Shown here one piece after another: positions 8,458-15,968 of a stretch of DNA of 64,000 nt. The position numbers and the translations under genes are program-made. Source of the DNA: Oceanobacillus_B kapialis (lineage in GTDB: Bacteria; Bacillota; Bacilli; Bacillales; Amphibacillaceae); NCBI RefSeq assembly GCF_042685265.1, contig NZ_JBHUMX010000001.1. The stretch is one strand, 5' to 3'. Position 1 is the first letter of the stretch, and every line of letters begins with the position of its first letter. The notes beneath the pieces are model-generated. The model saw only the letters and a list, made by a program, of their open reading frames with translations. It searched no databases and had not been told where the DNA came from.

Positions 8458-8789
8458 TATTCCGTCACACCCCAAATTGTTGAATTTAAATCCATAATTT
8501 CATCTAAACCTGTAATTTTGAACAGGCGCAACACGCGATCTTGTATGTTAACGAGTTTCATCTCACTGTCATTTTCTTTGGTTGATTTTAATGCACTAAT
8601 AAAAACACCTAAGCCTGTACTATCCATATAATTTACATTTCCAAGGTCGACTTCTACTGTACTTCCCTTATGTTGGGTTAGAGGGAGAAGCGACTCTTTT
8701 AGATTCGGTGCTGTATATGCATCAATTTCTCCTGAAAGATTTACAACTGATTTATCATTTCCTTCTACTACATCGATAACTAAATTCAT
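8457..8789 (-). CDS. rsbV: RsbV anti-anti-sigma factor
   Basis: This 110-residue STAS-domain protein carries the phosphorylatable serine in NYMDSTGLGVF (about residue 56). Unphosphorylated RsbV captures RsbW and frees SigB; RsbU restores it by dephosphorylation. The ribosome site AGGAGG lies seven bases before ATG. It is the first gene after the internal sigma-B promoter, so rsbV-rsbW-sigB-rsbX can be amplified on their own, as in B. subtilis. Confidence 0.96.
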   Translation of the reverse strand: MNLVIDVVEGNDKSVVNLSGEIDAYTAPNLKESLLPLTQHKGSTVEVDLGNVNYMDSTGLGVFISALKSTKENDSEMKLVNIQDRVLRLFKITGLDEIMDLNSTIWGVTE

Positions 8790-8879
8790 AAGCGCCTCCT
8801 AGAAATTGGCCTGGTTATGTATAGGTGTTTTACCTATTAAGGTAACACCCAAGCCTTAATTGATTACATTACACTTTGT

Positions 8880-8904
8880 TTACCCTATTTCTAGAAAGTT
8901 AAAC
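8880..8904 (-). promoter_or_regulatory. Sigma-B-dependent promoter inside the operon
   Basis: The minus strand reads GTTTAA (8899-8904), 13 bp, then GGGTAA (8880-8885), which closely fits the B. subtilis sigma-B consensus GTTTaa-N12-15-GGGTAt. Its -35 box overlaps the rsbU stop codon (8899-8901). The location between rsbU and rsbV is the same as that of the autoregulatory promoter in B. subtilis. A GTGTTACC...GGTAAAACAC hairpin (about 8825-8848) lies between this promoter and rsbV. Confidence 0.85.
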
Positions 8905-9909
8905 TTCTCTTTTTAAAATTAATAAGGTGAAATCATCTCTCAGTTCAAAATCTTGAAGTTTCTCAAAGTGTTTGTATACCCATGTCACCATTTCCTGTGC
9001 AGGTAAATGTGAATATTGTTTGATGACATCTAGAATCTCTTCGGTTTCAATAAATCTTTCGCCATCTCTACACTCCGTAACCCCATCCGTTAAGAGGATC
9101 ACCATGTCACCTAGGTTGATTTTTAGTTCATACTGATTGTAATCTGTTGCCGGCGACACTCCTAGCACAAGCCCTTTTGCCTCAATCTCCGTAAAGGAGT
9201 CGTTAGAAGCATTATAATAAAAGCCTGGCTCGTGGCCAGCAGATGAATAATGTAAAATGTTTTCCGTTGGAAGGTATTGTGCGTAAAACATGGTAATAAA
9301 CATGCTTGGATCGACATTTCTCTCAACTACTCGATTAAGGTTCTTTAAAATGGCTTTTGGCGTCATAGACTCTTCTGGATAACTGTCCATCGCGTACTTA
9401 ATCATTGACATGCAAAGCGCTGCTGGAATACCTTTTCCAATAACGTCCGCCACTGCAATCCCTAATGAACCTTCTTTCCCTTTTACAAAATGATGATAAT
9501 CTCCATTCATTTGGTGTGCAGGCACGCTAATAACACCAATATCTAATCCTTCAATAGTTGGTTTGGTTGTACCTAGTAATGTTTTTTGCATACTTGCGGC
9601 TACTGATATTTCAGACTTGAGCTCATTTTGCTTTTCTCGCAATGTTTGATACTCCTGATGGGCCATCCCATAAGCAATCATAGCCTCAAGCAGGAAATCC
9701 ATTGAATGCTGGAAATCTTCAAGCATATTAGGATAAAGCTCTGCCAATGCCTGAATATGAAGGTTCACAATTTCTTCAGGGAGAATATTACTTTTAATAA
9801 AGGCTTTACTTACCTGTTCTACACCATAAAGGGATTGTTCATCCTGTGTTTCAATATAGTGTTTCATTAAGTCTTTGTAATTAGCAGCGTCAATCTTTAT
9901 CTTGTCCAT
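8899..9909 (-). CDS. rsbU: RsbU, environmental-branch PP2C phosphatase
   Basis: This 336-residue protein has an N-terminal RsbT-binding helical domain (about 1-85) and a C-terminal PP2C domain with metal-binding motifs (AVADVIGKGIPAALCM, SAGHEPGFYY, LLTDGVTECRD and LRDDFTLLIL). When bound by RsbT it dephosphorylates RsbV-P and activates SigB. The AGGGGGGATAG ribosome site precedes ATG. A 108-bp gap with a small hairpin separates it from rsbT. Confidence 0.96.
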   Translation of the reverse strand: MDKIKIDAANYKDLMKHYIETQDEQSLYGVEQVSKAFIKSNILPEEIVNLHIQALAELYPNMLEDFQHSMDFLLEAMIAYGMAHQEYQTLREKQNELKSEISVAASMQKTLLGTTKPTIEGLDIGVISVPAHQMNGDYHHFVKGKEGSLGIAVADVIGKGIPAALCMSMIKYAMDSYPEESMTPKAILKNLNRVVERNVDPSMFITMFYAQYLPTENILHYSSAGHEPGFYYNASNDSFTEIEAKGLVLGVSPATDYNQYELKINLGDMVILLTDGVTECRDGERFIETEEILDVIKQYSHLPAQEMVTWVYKHFEKLQDFELRDDFTLLILKREV

Positions 9910-9952
9910 TCTATCCCCCCTAGTATGTCTATTTTTGCTTTAATCAGAAGAA

Positions 9953-9979
9953 GTGTGTACCACAACAAGCTGTACACAC
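9953..9979. other. Hairpin in the rsbT-rsbU intergenic gap
   Basis: A perfect 8-bp stem GTGTGTAC / GTACACAC with an 11-nt loop lies within the 108-bp gap between rsbT and rsbU. On the coding (minus) strand it is not followed by a T run, so it is not a standard terminator. It could stabilise or process the polycistronic mRNA; that is inference. Confidence 0.45.
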
Positions 9980-10017
9980 CCCCCTTTTATGTCTTACTTT
10001 GTCTGCTAATAAAGTTT

Positions 10018-10419
10018 CTACCTTACCCATTTTACTGCTTTAATTCTAGTCCCTTTACCAGACTCCGATTGTAAGTCAAACTCATCCATTAACCGTTTAA
10101 CTCCTGGCAGACCTGCTCCCAGACCGCCTGAAGTCGAATAACCATCTTCCATTACTTTGCTGACATCATCAATCCCCGGTCCATTGTCTATTGCGACCAT
10201 AGAAATGCCTTTATGATTTAAATTATCAATTACTTCAAAGCAAATTTGTCCATTTTCAGCATATAAGTATATATTTCGAGCTAATTCTGATATTGCCGTT
10301 GCAATTCTTGCCTGGTCAACAGTGCCGAAACCAATTTTTCTGGCTATATCCCTGCCGAGCTGTCTTGCCCCAACAATATCCCACTCTTTTTGTATATTTA
10401 CACAAGATTGGGGATTCAT
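10018..10419 (-). CDS. rsbT: RsbT serine kinase, switch of the stressosome
   Basis: This 133-residue GHKL-type protein kinase has an N box (ATAISELARNIYLYA), G1 AIDNGPGI and G2 TSGGLGAGLPGVKRLMDEF. It phosphorylates RsbS and RsbR in the stressosome and, once released, activates RsbU. It is separated by 3 bp from rsbS, and it is close to full length for the family. Confidence 0.97.
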   Translation of the reverse strand: MNPQSCVNIQKEWDIVGARQLGRDIARKIGFGTVDQARIATAISELARNIYLYAENGQICFEVIDNLNHKGISMVAIDNGPGIDDVSKVMEDGYSTSGGLGAGLPGVKRLMDEFDLQSESGKGTRIKAVKWVR

Positions 10420-10422
10420 TCG

Positions 10423-10779
10423 CTATTCCCCCAGTTCCTGGTAAAGTTTAATTAAACCTTGTTCCAAATCCAGAGCCGTTGGGACATTTTTCAAATGGAT
10501 TCCCAAATCAATTAGCGTCATTGCAACTGCTGGTTGAATTCCTGTGAGTACTACTTTCGCCCCCATTAGGTCTGACATTGTCACGACGTCGCCCAAAACT
10601 TTCGCTATAAAGGAATCAATAATATCGACAGAAGTAAGGTCAATTACCACACCTGTTGCTCCGCTTTGGTGGATCTTACTTAGTAGGTCTTCCTGAAACT
10701 GAATTGCAGTATTGTCGTCAATTTCAGTTTGAATCGAAATGAGCAGAAAATTATGCAACTTCAATATCGGTATACGCAT
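10423..10779 (-). CDS. rsbS: RsbS, STAS scaffold of the stressosome
   Basis: This 118-residue single STAS domain has the phosphorylatable serine in VDIIDSFIAKVLG (about residue 57). With RsbR it forms the 1.8-MDa stressosome that sequesters RsbT. It starts 4 bp after the rsbR stop, with GGGGAG just ahead, so it is part of the same operon. Confidence 0.97.
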   Translation of the reverse strand: MRIPILKLHNFLLISIQTEIDDNTAIQFQEDLLSKIHQSGATGVVIDLTSVDIIDSFIAKVLGDVVTMSDLMGAKVVLTGIQPAVAMTLIDLGIHLKNVPTALDLEQGLIKLYQELGE

Positions 10780-10783
10780 GATT

Positions 10784-11709
10784 TCACTCCCCTTTTAAAG
10801 AATCAATGAGCTTTTCAATATTCTCATCTTTTCGTTCATGTTCTACAACTTGTCTGCCAGTGATTTCAAGCGCTTTTGTAAAACCTTTTTTCAACGAGCT
10901 CTTCGTTGGGAATTTTCCTAAATCGATTCCCAGATTCACAATTGTTTGAGCGATTTCTGGGCGAATCCCCACCAGAATACACGTTGAGCCAATAAGCCTC
11001 ACAGCTTCAGCTGCCTGAATAATGTGATGTGCAACCATGGTATCCACTACTGGAACACCAGTAATATCAATTAATACCACTTCTGAATTATGTTTAATTA
11101 CACCCTCTAGAAGGTTCTCCATAATTAACTTCGCTCGTTCTGTATCAATGGTACCGATCAAGGGCATCACGGTGATCCGATCCATTACAGGGATAAGCGG
11201 AGCAGATAGCTCTTGCAGGGCAACTCGTTGAAGAGAAACGATATGTTCCCAGCTTCCAGAATATTCATTTACCAATTGACGGATCAGGGGTTCCACCCAT
11301 GCATCGACACTTTTTATAACATCCGAAATATATGAAGAATCTATTTTATCTGACTGACTGAGAATGTAATCAACTGTCACTCTACGGAAAACTTGGAGTC
11401 CATCTNNNNNNNNNNNNNNNNNNNNNNNNNNNNNNNNNNNNNNNNNNNNNNNNNNNNNNNNNNNNNNNNNNNNNNNNNNNNNNNNNNNNNNNNNNNNNNN
11501 NNNNNNNNNNNNNNNNNNNNNNNNNNNNNNNNNNNNNNNNNNNNNNNNNNNNNNNNNNNNNNNNNNAATTCACGGTTTGTGCTTTCGAATAATTCATCCG
11601 ATATACTAGCAGTATAATTACCGTCCTTTATAGAATTAATCTCTTCCATCCACATTTGTACAATTGAATTACTATTTTCAATTGCCGTTTCTTTAAATTT
11701 CTGATCCAT
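10784..11709 (-). CDS. rsbR: RsbR stressosome sensor protein, interrupted by an assembly gap
   Basis: RsbR has an N-terminal non-haem globin sensor domain and a C-terminal STAS domain. The STAS part is complete: TIDTERAKLIMENLLEGV, then VLIDITGVPVVDTMVAHHI with the phosphorylatable threonine, and CILVGIRPEIAQTIVNLGI. The start is ATG at 11709, after a GGGGGGAAG ribosome site, and gives MDQKFKETAIENSN. A run of 161 N (11406-11566) removes part of the globin domain. Reading frames on the two sides do not match across 161 bases, so the true gap must be a multiple of three. Aligned by eye to B. subtilis RsbRA, about 35-38 residues seem to be missing. The frame continues upstream of 11380 (DGLQVFRRV), so the gene is not split. 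Confidence 0.93.
11406..11566. other. Assembly gap (161 N) inside rsbR
   Basis: These 161 undetermined bases lie within the sensor domain of rsbR. The number of N breaks the reading frame, so it does not equal the real gap length. Confidence 0.99.
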
Positions 11710-11811
11710 TTTCTTCCCCCCATTGTCCTGGTAGTTATCTCGTATTGTTATATTCAGGCAAAATTTGTGAGAATACGTCAAAATCTCGTACATAAAAACA
11801 TTTCCTGTTTT

Positions 11812-11840
11812 ATTGTAACATAATCATTTCCATTGTATTA
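11812..11840 (-). promoter_or_regulatory. Possible extended -10 promoter of rsbR
   Basis: The minus strand has TG-T-TACAAT, an extended -10 (TACAAT at 11812-11817), about 100 bp upstream of the rsbR start. The sequence 17 bp further up, TAATAC, is a poor -35. In B. subtilis the operon is served by a sigma-A promoter here. The call is tentative. Confidence 0.35.
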
Positions 11841-12017
11841 AACCAAAACCCTTAATGAAGGTATAAAATGGTCCTTTTAAACTCCATAAGTAGAATATGC
11901 AAAAAAATACGTTTCATAAATAAAGAATTTTGTGGAGAATTGAAGGGTATACCCTTCTTTTTATCTCGAGTAGCTGGCGATTATCTGCCTAGCTCAGCGA
12001 GGCTATAGTGATCCAAA

Positions 12018-12070
12018 TAAAGCGAAGCTTCATACGGTGGGGGTCTTACTGCAAGTTAAGGCGGGATAAA
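12018..12070 (+). repeat. Dispersed two-hairpin repeat, internally deleted copy E
   Basis: AGCGAAGCTTCATACGGTGG is followed directly by TCTTACTGCAAGTTAAGGCG and GGATAAA. This joins the left and right ends of the repeat seen in full at 31903-32012, 63801-63939 and 14598-14735, with the middle missing. It lies in the 438-bp rsbR-ndoA intergenic region, where no gene was found. Confidence 0.7.
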
Positions 12071-12112
12071 TAATTGAGCGAAAAGGTGGCCTTACTACTA
12101 ATTTTCTCCAAC

Positions 12113-12147
12113 AAAAATACCCTCGTCTATTTTTAACAAGGGTATTG
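12113..12147 (-). terminator. Terminator after ndoA
   Basis: On the minus strand, AATACCCTTG pairs with the complementary GAGGGTATT, followed by TTTTGTT. It begins immediately after the ndoA stop and closes the ndoAI-ndoA unit. Confidence 0.75.
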
Positions 12148-12507
12148 CTACTGACCGTACATATCTTTTAGACCAAGACTAATTTCAAGTGCCTGATCTA
12201 TCTTTTTCATCATTTCATTATCTAGCTTTGTTATTTTATCAGTAAGCCGCTGCTTATCTAACGTTCTTATCTGTTCTAATAATATAACAGAATTACGATC
12301 AAAGCCGTATCGTTTAGCGTTGATTTCAACGTGAGTAGGCAGCTTAGCTTTTTGGATTTGTGCTGTAATTGCAGCAACAATAACAGTCGGACTAAACCGA
12401 TTTCCTATATCATTTTGTAGGATCAATACCGGGCGGACGCCTCCCTGCTCTGATCCAACCACAGGGGATAAGTCAGCGAAGTATACTTCGCCTCTTTGAA
12501 CGATCAA
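12148..12507 (-). CDS. ndoA: EndoA/MazF-type mRNA interferase toxin
   Basis: This 119-residue toxin of the MazF/PemK family is almost identical in the core to B. subtilis NdoA (RGEVYFADLSPVVGSEQGG, VAAITAQIQKAKLPTHVEI). NdoA cleaves single-stranded RNA at UACAU-type sites. The start is TTG with GGGGTG upstream; four bases separate it from the antitoxin gene ahead. The pair sits between alr and rsbR, exactly as in B. subtilis. Confidence 0.96.
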   Translation of the reverse strand: MIVQRGEVYFADLSPVVGSEQGGVRPVLILQNDIGNRFSPTVIVAAITAQIQKAKLPTHVEINAKRYGFDRNSVILLEQIRTLDKQRLTDKITKLDNEMMKKIDQALEISLGLKDMYGQ

Positions 12508-12511
12508 CTTG

Positions 12512-12796
12512 TTACACCCCGATCACAGAGCGCTCTAAGGTGTTTTCAGCCTCCTCTTCAGCTTGAAAAGCTTCCGAAGCAATTGATAGATTAATGCGGC
12601 CCATTTCTTCGTAGCCTCTTTGCATTGTTTCATGAAATTGTTGAATGTGCTCATCTCTCTTATGCTCTAAAAATTTTCTTGTAGCTTGACAGATGAAATC
12701 GCTCAAGTCACTGTTTTCATGTTTCATTAATCCATCCACCTCATTTAACAGATTCTTTGGTATCTTCACCAAGACTTCTTGTAAACTCTCTGACAA
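12512..12796 (-). CDS. ndoAI: EndoAI antitoxin, ribbon-helix-helix
   Basis: This 94-residue antitoxin has an N-terminal ribbon-helix-helix segment (SLQEVLVKIPKNLLNEVDGL) for DNA binding and dimer formation, and an acidic C-terminal tail (EEMGRINLSIASEAFQAEEE) that blocks the toxin groove. The start codon is TTG with a strong GGAGGTG site. The family is known to autoregulate weakly. It lies immediately upstream of ndoA in the same operon. Confidence 0.94.
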   Translation of the reverse strand: MSESLQEVLVKIPKNLLNEVDGLMKHENSDLSDFICQATRKFLEHKRDEHIQQFHETMQRGYEEMGRINLSIASEAFQAEEEAENTLERSVIGV

Positions 12797-12975
12797 AACT
12801 ATGCACCTCCGCCAACTGTTGAACGAACATAATCAAATTCTTTTTTATAATATCATTGAATCTGAGGGTTTGCAAAGGGTTCTTGAAAAAAATTAATTAA
12901 AATCGCTTGTTTTGTCGTTTAATATTAGAAAAATGTGGTATATAGCTTTGGTAGAGCTTTTTAAATAGGGTAAAT

Positions 12976-14097
12976 TTAACCCTTATATATACGAGGTATT
13001 CGCTCATTAAGTAAACAAGGAATTTCATAATTAATAGTATCTAAATAACTTGCAGCCTCATCTATACTAATGAATGATTCATTTTGCGAGCCAAGTAATG
13101 TTACCTTGGTTCCTACTGGGTATTCCTTATCAAGACGAATCATCGTCTGATCCATGCAAATCCTGCCCACAATAGGCATCCTCTTTCCATCTACGAGAAC
13201 AGAAAAACCTTGCAGTTTACGAACCCAGCCATCACCATACCCAATCGGTATTGTACCTATCCATTCCTTCTTTTCAGCTCTGTATGTTAGTCCGTAACTC
13301 ACTGCATCTCCTGCATCAATTTGTTTTACGTGTGCCAGTCTACTATGAAGTGAGAAAGCCTGCTTCAAAGAGATTTCATCTTCCTCTTTAACCGCCGGAG
13401 AAGGAAATAACCCATACATGGCAATGCCATAACGTACAAAATCACACATACCCTCAGGTAAACGAATTGCACTAGCACTATTACCAATATGGACTGCCAC
13501 CTCACCAGACCAATACTCCCTTAGTTCGGTAAGTCTTTTTTCGAACAACGTTTTCTGTTGATGAAAATAGCTAAGGTTTTGGCCATCAGCTGTAGCAAAA
13601 TGAGTGTACACTCCTGTTAAATATATGCTTGGTTTGCTGTTTAATGCATATAATATCTCACGCATTTCTTCACTTGACCGGATGCCTATTCTTCCCATAC
13701 CAGTATCAAGTTTAAGATGGAGCTGCAAATTCGTACTTAAGTCAAGTTTACTAACCTGGTCCAACCAATCTTTTTGGAAGAAAGTTAAGGTGATATTTTG
13801 CTTAGCAGCAATGGATGCAGCCTCTGGAGGTACCCATCCCATTACAAGAATAGGAGCTTCAATTCCTGCATTTCGCAGTACTAAGGCCTCCTCAAGCAAT
13901 GCCACCGCTAGTGACGTTGCCCCTGATTCAAGCGCCCTTTTGGCGACTTCAATACTTCCATGTCCATATCCATTCGCTTTGACTACCGCTACTATCTTTG
14001 TTTGCTTAGGAAGTCGCTGTCGCATAGCCTTTATATTATGTGTAATAGCATCTAAATCTATTTCTGCCCATGTTGGTCTAATTATAGTCCTATCCAA
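12976..14097 (-). CDS. alr: Alanine racemase, PLP enzyme
   Basis: This 373-residue enzyme interconverts L- and D-alanine for peptidoglycan. The PLP lysine is K40 in VVKANGYGHG; the second catalytic tyrosine lies in VSYGLTYRAEKKEW, and RICMDQTMIRL belongs to the active-site entrance. The start is taken as TTG at 14097, because AAGGAGG lies eight bases upstream and the protein then begins MDRTIIRPTWAEID. A longer GTG start at 14148 lacks such a site. About 750 bp of structured non-coding repeats lie upstream, so alr is transcribed apart from ydcC. Confidence 0.96.
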   Translation of the reverse strand: MDRTIIRPTWAEIDLDAITHNIKAMRQRLPKQTKIVAVVKANGYGHGSIEVAKRALESGATSLAVALLEEALVLRNAGIEAPILVMGWVPPEAASIAAKQNITLTFFQKDWLDQVSKLDLSTNLQLHLKLDTGMGRIGIRSSEEMREILYALNSKPSIYLTGVYTHFATADGQNLSYFHQQKTLFEKRLTELREYWSGEVAVHIGNSASAIRLPEGMCDFVRYGIAMYGLFPSPAVKEEDEISLKQAFSLHSRLAHVKQIDAGDAVSYGLTYRAEKKEWIGTIPIGYGDGWVRKLQGFSVLVDGKRMPIVGRICMDQTMIRLDKEYPVGTKVTLLGSQNESFISIDEAASYLDTINYEIPCLLNERIPRIYKG

Positions 14098-14201
14098 CCG
14101 AAAAGCCTCCTTACGTGCAACGTTCTCTCTATTTAATCTTTTCCCCACCCCTCTGTCAAATGAGGAAAACAGAGAGCATTCGTTGCAAGCAAAACAAAAG
14201 C

Positions 14202-14400
14202 GCAGGGCGCCCGTTTAGAGACGTACGGACTGGGACTGCGATTACTCGCCCCACCGAAAACCTTTTGGACTGAGCCGCAGGAGATAATGTTACATGCCCC
14301 TGCATCAGGGGTATGTCGACGTTGGCCGGCAAGGCCGATTTTAGTCGAACCTTCCTTCCCCACCGGAGCTGATGTTGACTTTCACCGCAAGGGTATAAGT
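14202..14400. repeat. Structured intergenic element 1, no coding potential
   Basis: The DNA begins AAAGCGCAGGGCGCCCGTTT and holds strong stems. One is CATGCCCCTG-catc-CAGGGGTATG. The other is a TCGAC ... TGGCC-ggcaa-GGCC ... AGTCGA nested hairpin, at roughly 14288-14350. It begins like element 2 (14434-14557). It is GC-richer than its neighbours. I know of no named RNA family for it, and call it a dispersed intergenic element or structured RNA. Confidence 0.5.
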
Positions 14401-14433
14401 GCGACTAAGCCTCTGGTTTAATAGAAAAGCGTA

Positions 14434-14557
14434 GAGCGTCGTTTAGAAACGTAGTGGGTGGAACGAATCAACTGAGATAAAGGAATCACGGTGAGGTTAC
14501 GAACCGATGATGACTTATCGTAGGGCGATACGTGAAGCCGCATAGTTTCTGACGCTC
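14434..14557. repeat. Structured intergenic element 2 closed by a terminal stem
   Basis: The ends are complementary: GAGCGTC (14434-14440) with GACGCTC (14551-14557), and AGAAAC (14445-14450) with GTTTCT (14545-14550). Inside are the small hairpins GGTT-ACG-AACC and TATCG-tAGGG-CGATA. The shape is that of a folded RNA or a miniature element of about 124 bp. A related tail (GGGCGCTGGAGCTGGACGTG) recurs near 14764-14783. Confidence 0.5.
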
Positions 14558-14597
14558 GGAGCTAGACACTACACCAGTCGGCAAGTCTTCTTTTCCC

Positions 14598-14735
14598 CAC
14601 TTCAACTGGCAGTAAGACCCCACTCAGGATGGAGATAGAAGCTAAGTAGGCAAAATGGGGCAACTGCCAGTAATAGTCCGATTTGCTCAACTAACATTGG
14701 GTGGAAAAACCACCACCCAATGAAGTTTCACTTTA
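14598..14735 (-). repeat. Dispersed two-hairpin repeat, copy A
   Basis: Read on the minus strand, this has the left hairpin CTTCATTGGGTGGTGG/CCACCCAATG, then GTTAGTTGAGCAAATCGGAC, TTACTGGCAGTTG and the right end TCTTACTGCCAGTTGAAG. The TACTGGCAGT and ACTGCCAGT arms can pair. It matches the copies at 31903, 40641 and 63801. Confidence 0.75.
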
Positions 14736-14843
14736 TCGTACGGAGGCGAGGGAAGTCTCGCTAGTCTCTGGGCGCTGGAGCTGGACGTGGCCCGTTCAGT
14801 TACTCCGTTATCCACAGTACACAAATTTTATATTTTTCTATGC

Positions 14844-14882
14844 AAAAAAAGCAGACCCCCTCTCCTGGTGACGAGTCTGCTT
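14844..14882 (-). terminator. Terminator after ydcC
   Basis: On the minus strand AGCAGAC...GTCTGCT is followed by seven T. It ends the acpS-nnr-ydcC operon. Confidence 0.88.
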
Positions 14883-14895
14883 CTGTCTTCCCACT

Positions 14896-15918
14896 TTACT
14901 TCACTTCTTGACCTTGTACAGATTGTGCGACTTGGATTAACTCCTCTTTCGTTAGTTCATCACTAGCTAGGATATAATCCACTCCGTTATAAGACCATTC
15001 CAGTGTATTATCCGACAAACCGGCCACCGTATGTCCTAAATTCACGATGTCCCCATTCACTTCCTGTGGAGAGGTAATAGTTGGTACAACGTCTCGTTTT
15101 TCCTGTACAAGCGTAAAGTTCTTTTCCCCGGAGAACGTTAAAATGGCGCGTTCCCCATTTTCCAAATCTATTTCCTTTTTCCCTTCCAATTCAGCACCAG
15201 CCAAATAGGTTGGCACAGCCACAGTTAACGTATTATCCGCTGGCTGTCCAGAAACGGCTTCTTCCTCTTCGGTACTGCTGGCCATATTCTTGTCCATTGT
15301 AAAATCATCTTCTTCAAAACTAGCATCTTTTTCAAAGCTAGAGAAATTCACTTCTACTAATGCGTTTTTATCTTTGTCTAGTACTTTTACCTCTACCGGT
15401 GTCAATGTTTTCTTATCGAAATGAATTTCTTGATATGGCAAATTATTATTGCTTTGATAGTTTGTTTTTGTTTTGAAAATATAATGAGTGTCTGTTGTTT
15501 CAAATTCTGCTTCCTTATCTTTTTGGATATCATTTACGAGCGATTGATATAAATACGGCTGGCTACTGTTTTGAGGCCAATCCGACTGGAATTTAAAGTT
15601 TTTCTTTAGAGCGGGCGTTAATACAAAAACCCCATCTTCATTTTTTAAAATGATTTGACTTCCTTTTTCATCCATATCATTTGTTAATGCTACTCTGAAT
15701 AGATCTTCTTTTTTGTGCCAAATATCAATAGCGAATTTCTGGTCTTCTTGTCCTGTATTCATACTCATTTCAGCCTTTGCCTTATATCCTTCCATGTCCT
15801 TCATCGTTTCATTTAAATCAGCCAGTACATCCTCTTGCGTCTTTTCTCCACAGGCCGCCAGTAAAAACACAAACCCTGCCATAACAATAAAAATACTAAG
15901 CATTCTTTTCATTAACAT
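14896..15918 (-). CDS. ydcC: LolA/YdcC-type sporulation/outer-surface lipoprotein
   Basis: This roughly 340-residue lipoprotein starts with a signal peptide (MKRMLSIFIVMAGFVFLLAAC) whose lipobox LAAC places it on the outer face of the membrane. The rest is a LolA/MucB-like beta-rich domain of the YdcC family. The position between alr and acpS is as in B. subtilis. Three closely spaced ATG codons (15921, 15918, 15912) are possible starts; 15918 has acceptable spacing to AAGGGAG. Its biochemical role is not established. Confidence 0.85.
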   Translation of the reverse strand: MLMKRMLSIFIVMAGFVFLLAACGEKTQEDVLADLNETMKDMEGYKAKAEMSMNTGQEDQKFAIDIWHKKEDLFRVALTNDMDEKGSQIILKNEDGVFVLTPALKKNFKFQSDWPQNSSQPYLYQSLVNDIQKDKEAEFETTDTHYIFKTKTNYQSNNNLPYQEIHFDKKTLTPVEVKVLDKDKNALVEVNFSSFEKDASFEEDDFTMDKNMASSTEEEEAVSGQPADNTLTVAVPTYLAGAELEGKKEIDLENGERAILTFSGEKNFTLVQEKRDVVPTITSPQEVNGDIVNLGHTVAGLSDNTLEWSYNGVDYILASDELTKEELIQVAQSVQGQEVK

Positions 15919-15968
15919 CATATCTCCCTTGTCTCAGTAGAAACATTAGGGAACATTGTCACGCAAGA

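Noticed and set aside
11710..12147. Search for a gene in the rsbR-ndoA gap
   Set aside because: Only the deleted repeat copy, the terminator of ndoA and the weak promoter were found; no plausible reading frame with a ribosome site.
13604..14218. 204-codon plus-strand frame opposite alr
   Set aside because: It is a shadow of the conserved alr gene; amino acid composition is unusual for a real protein.
14133..14363. 76-codon minus-strand frame in the structured intergenic block
   Set aside because: It runs across strong hairpins, with no ribosome site and no recognised motif.
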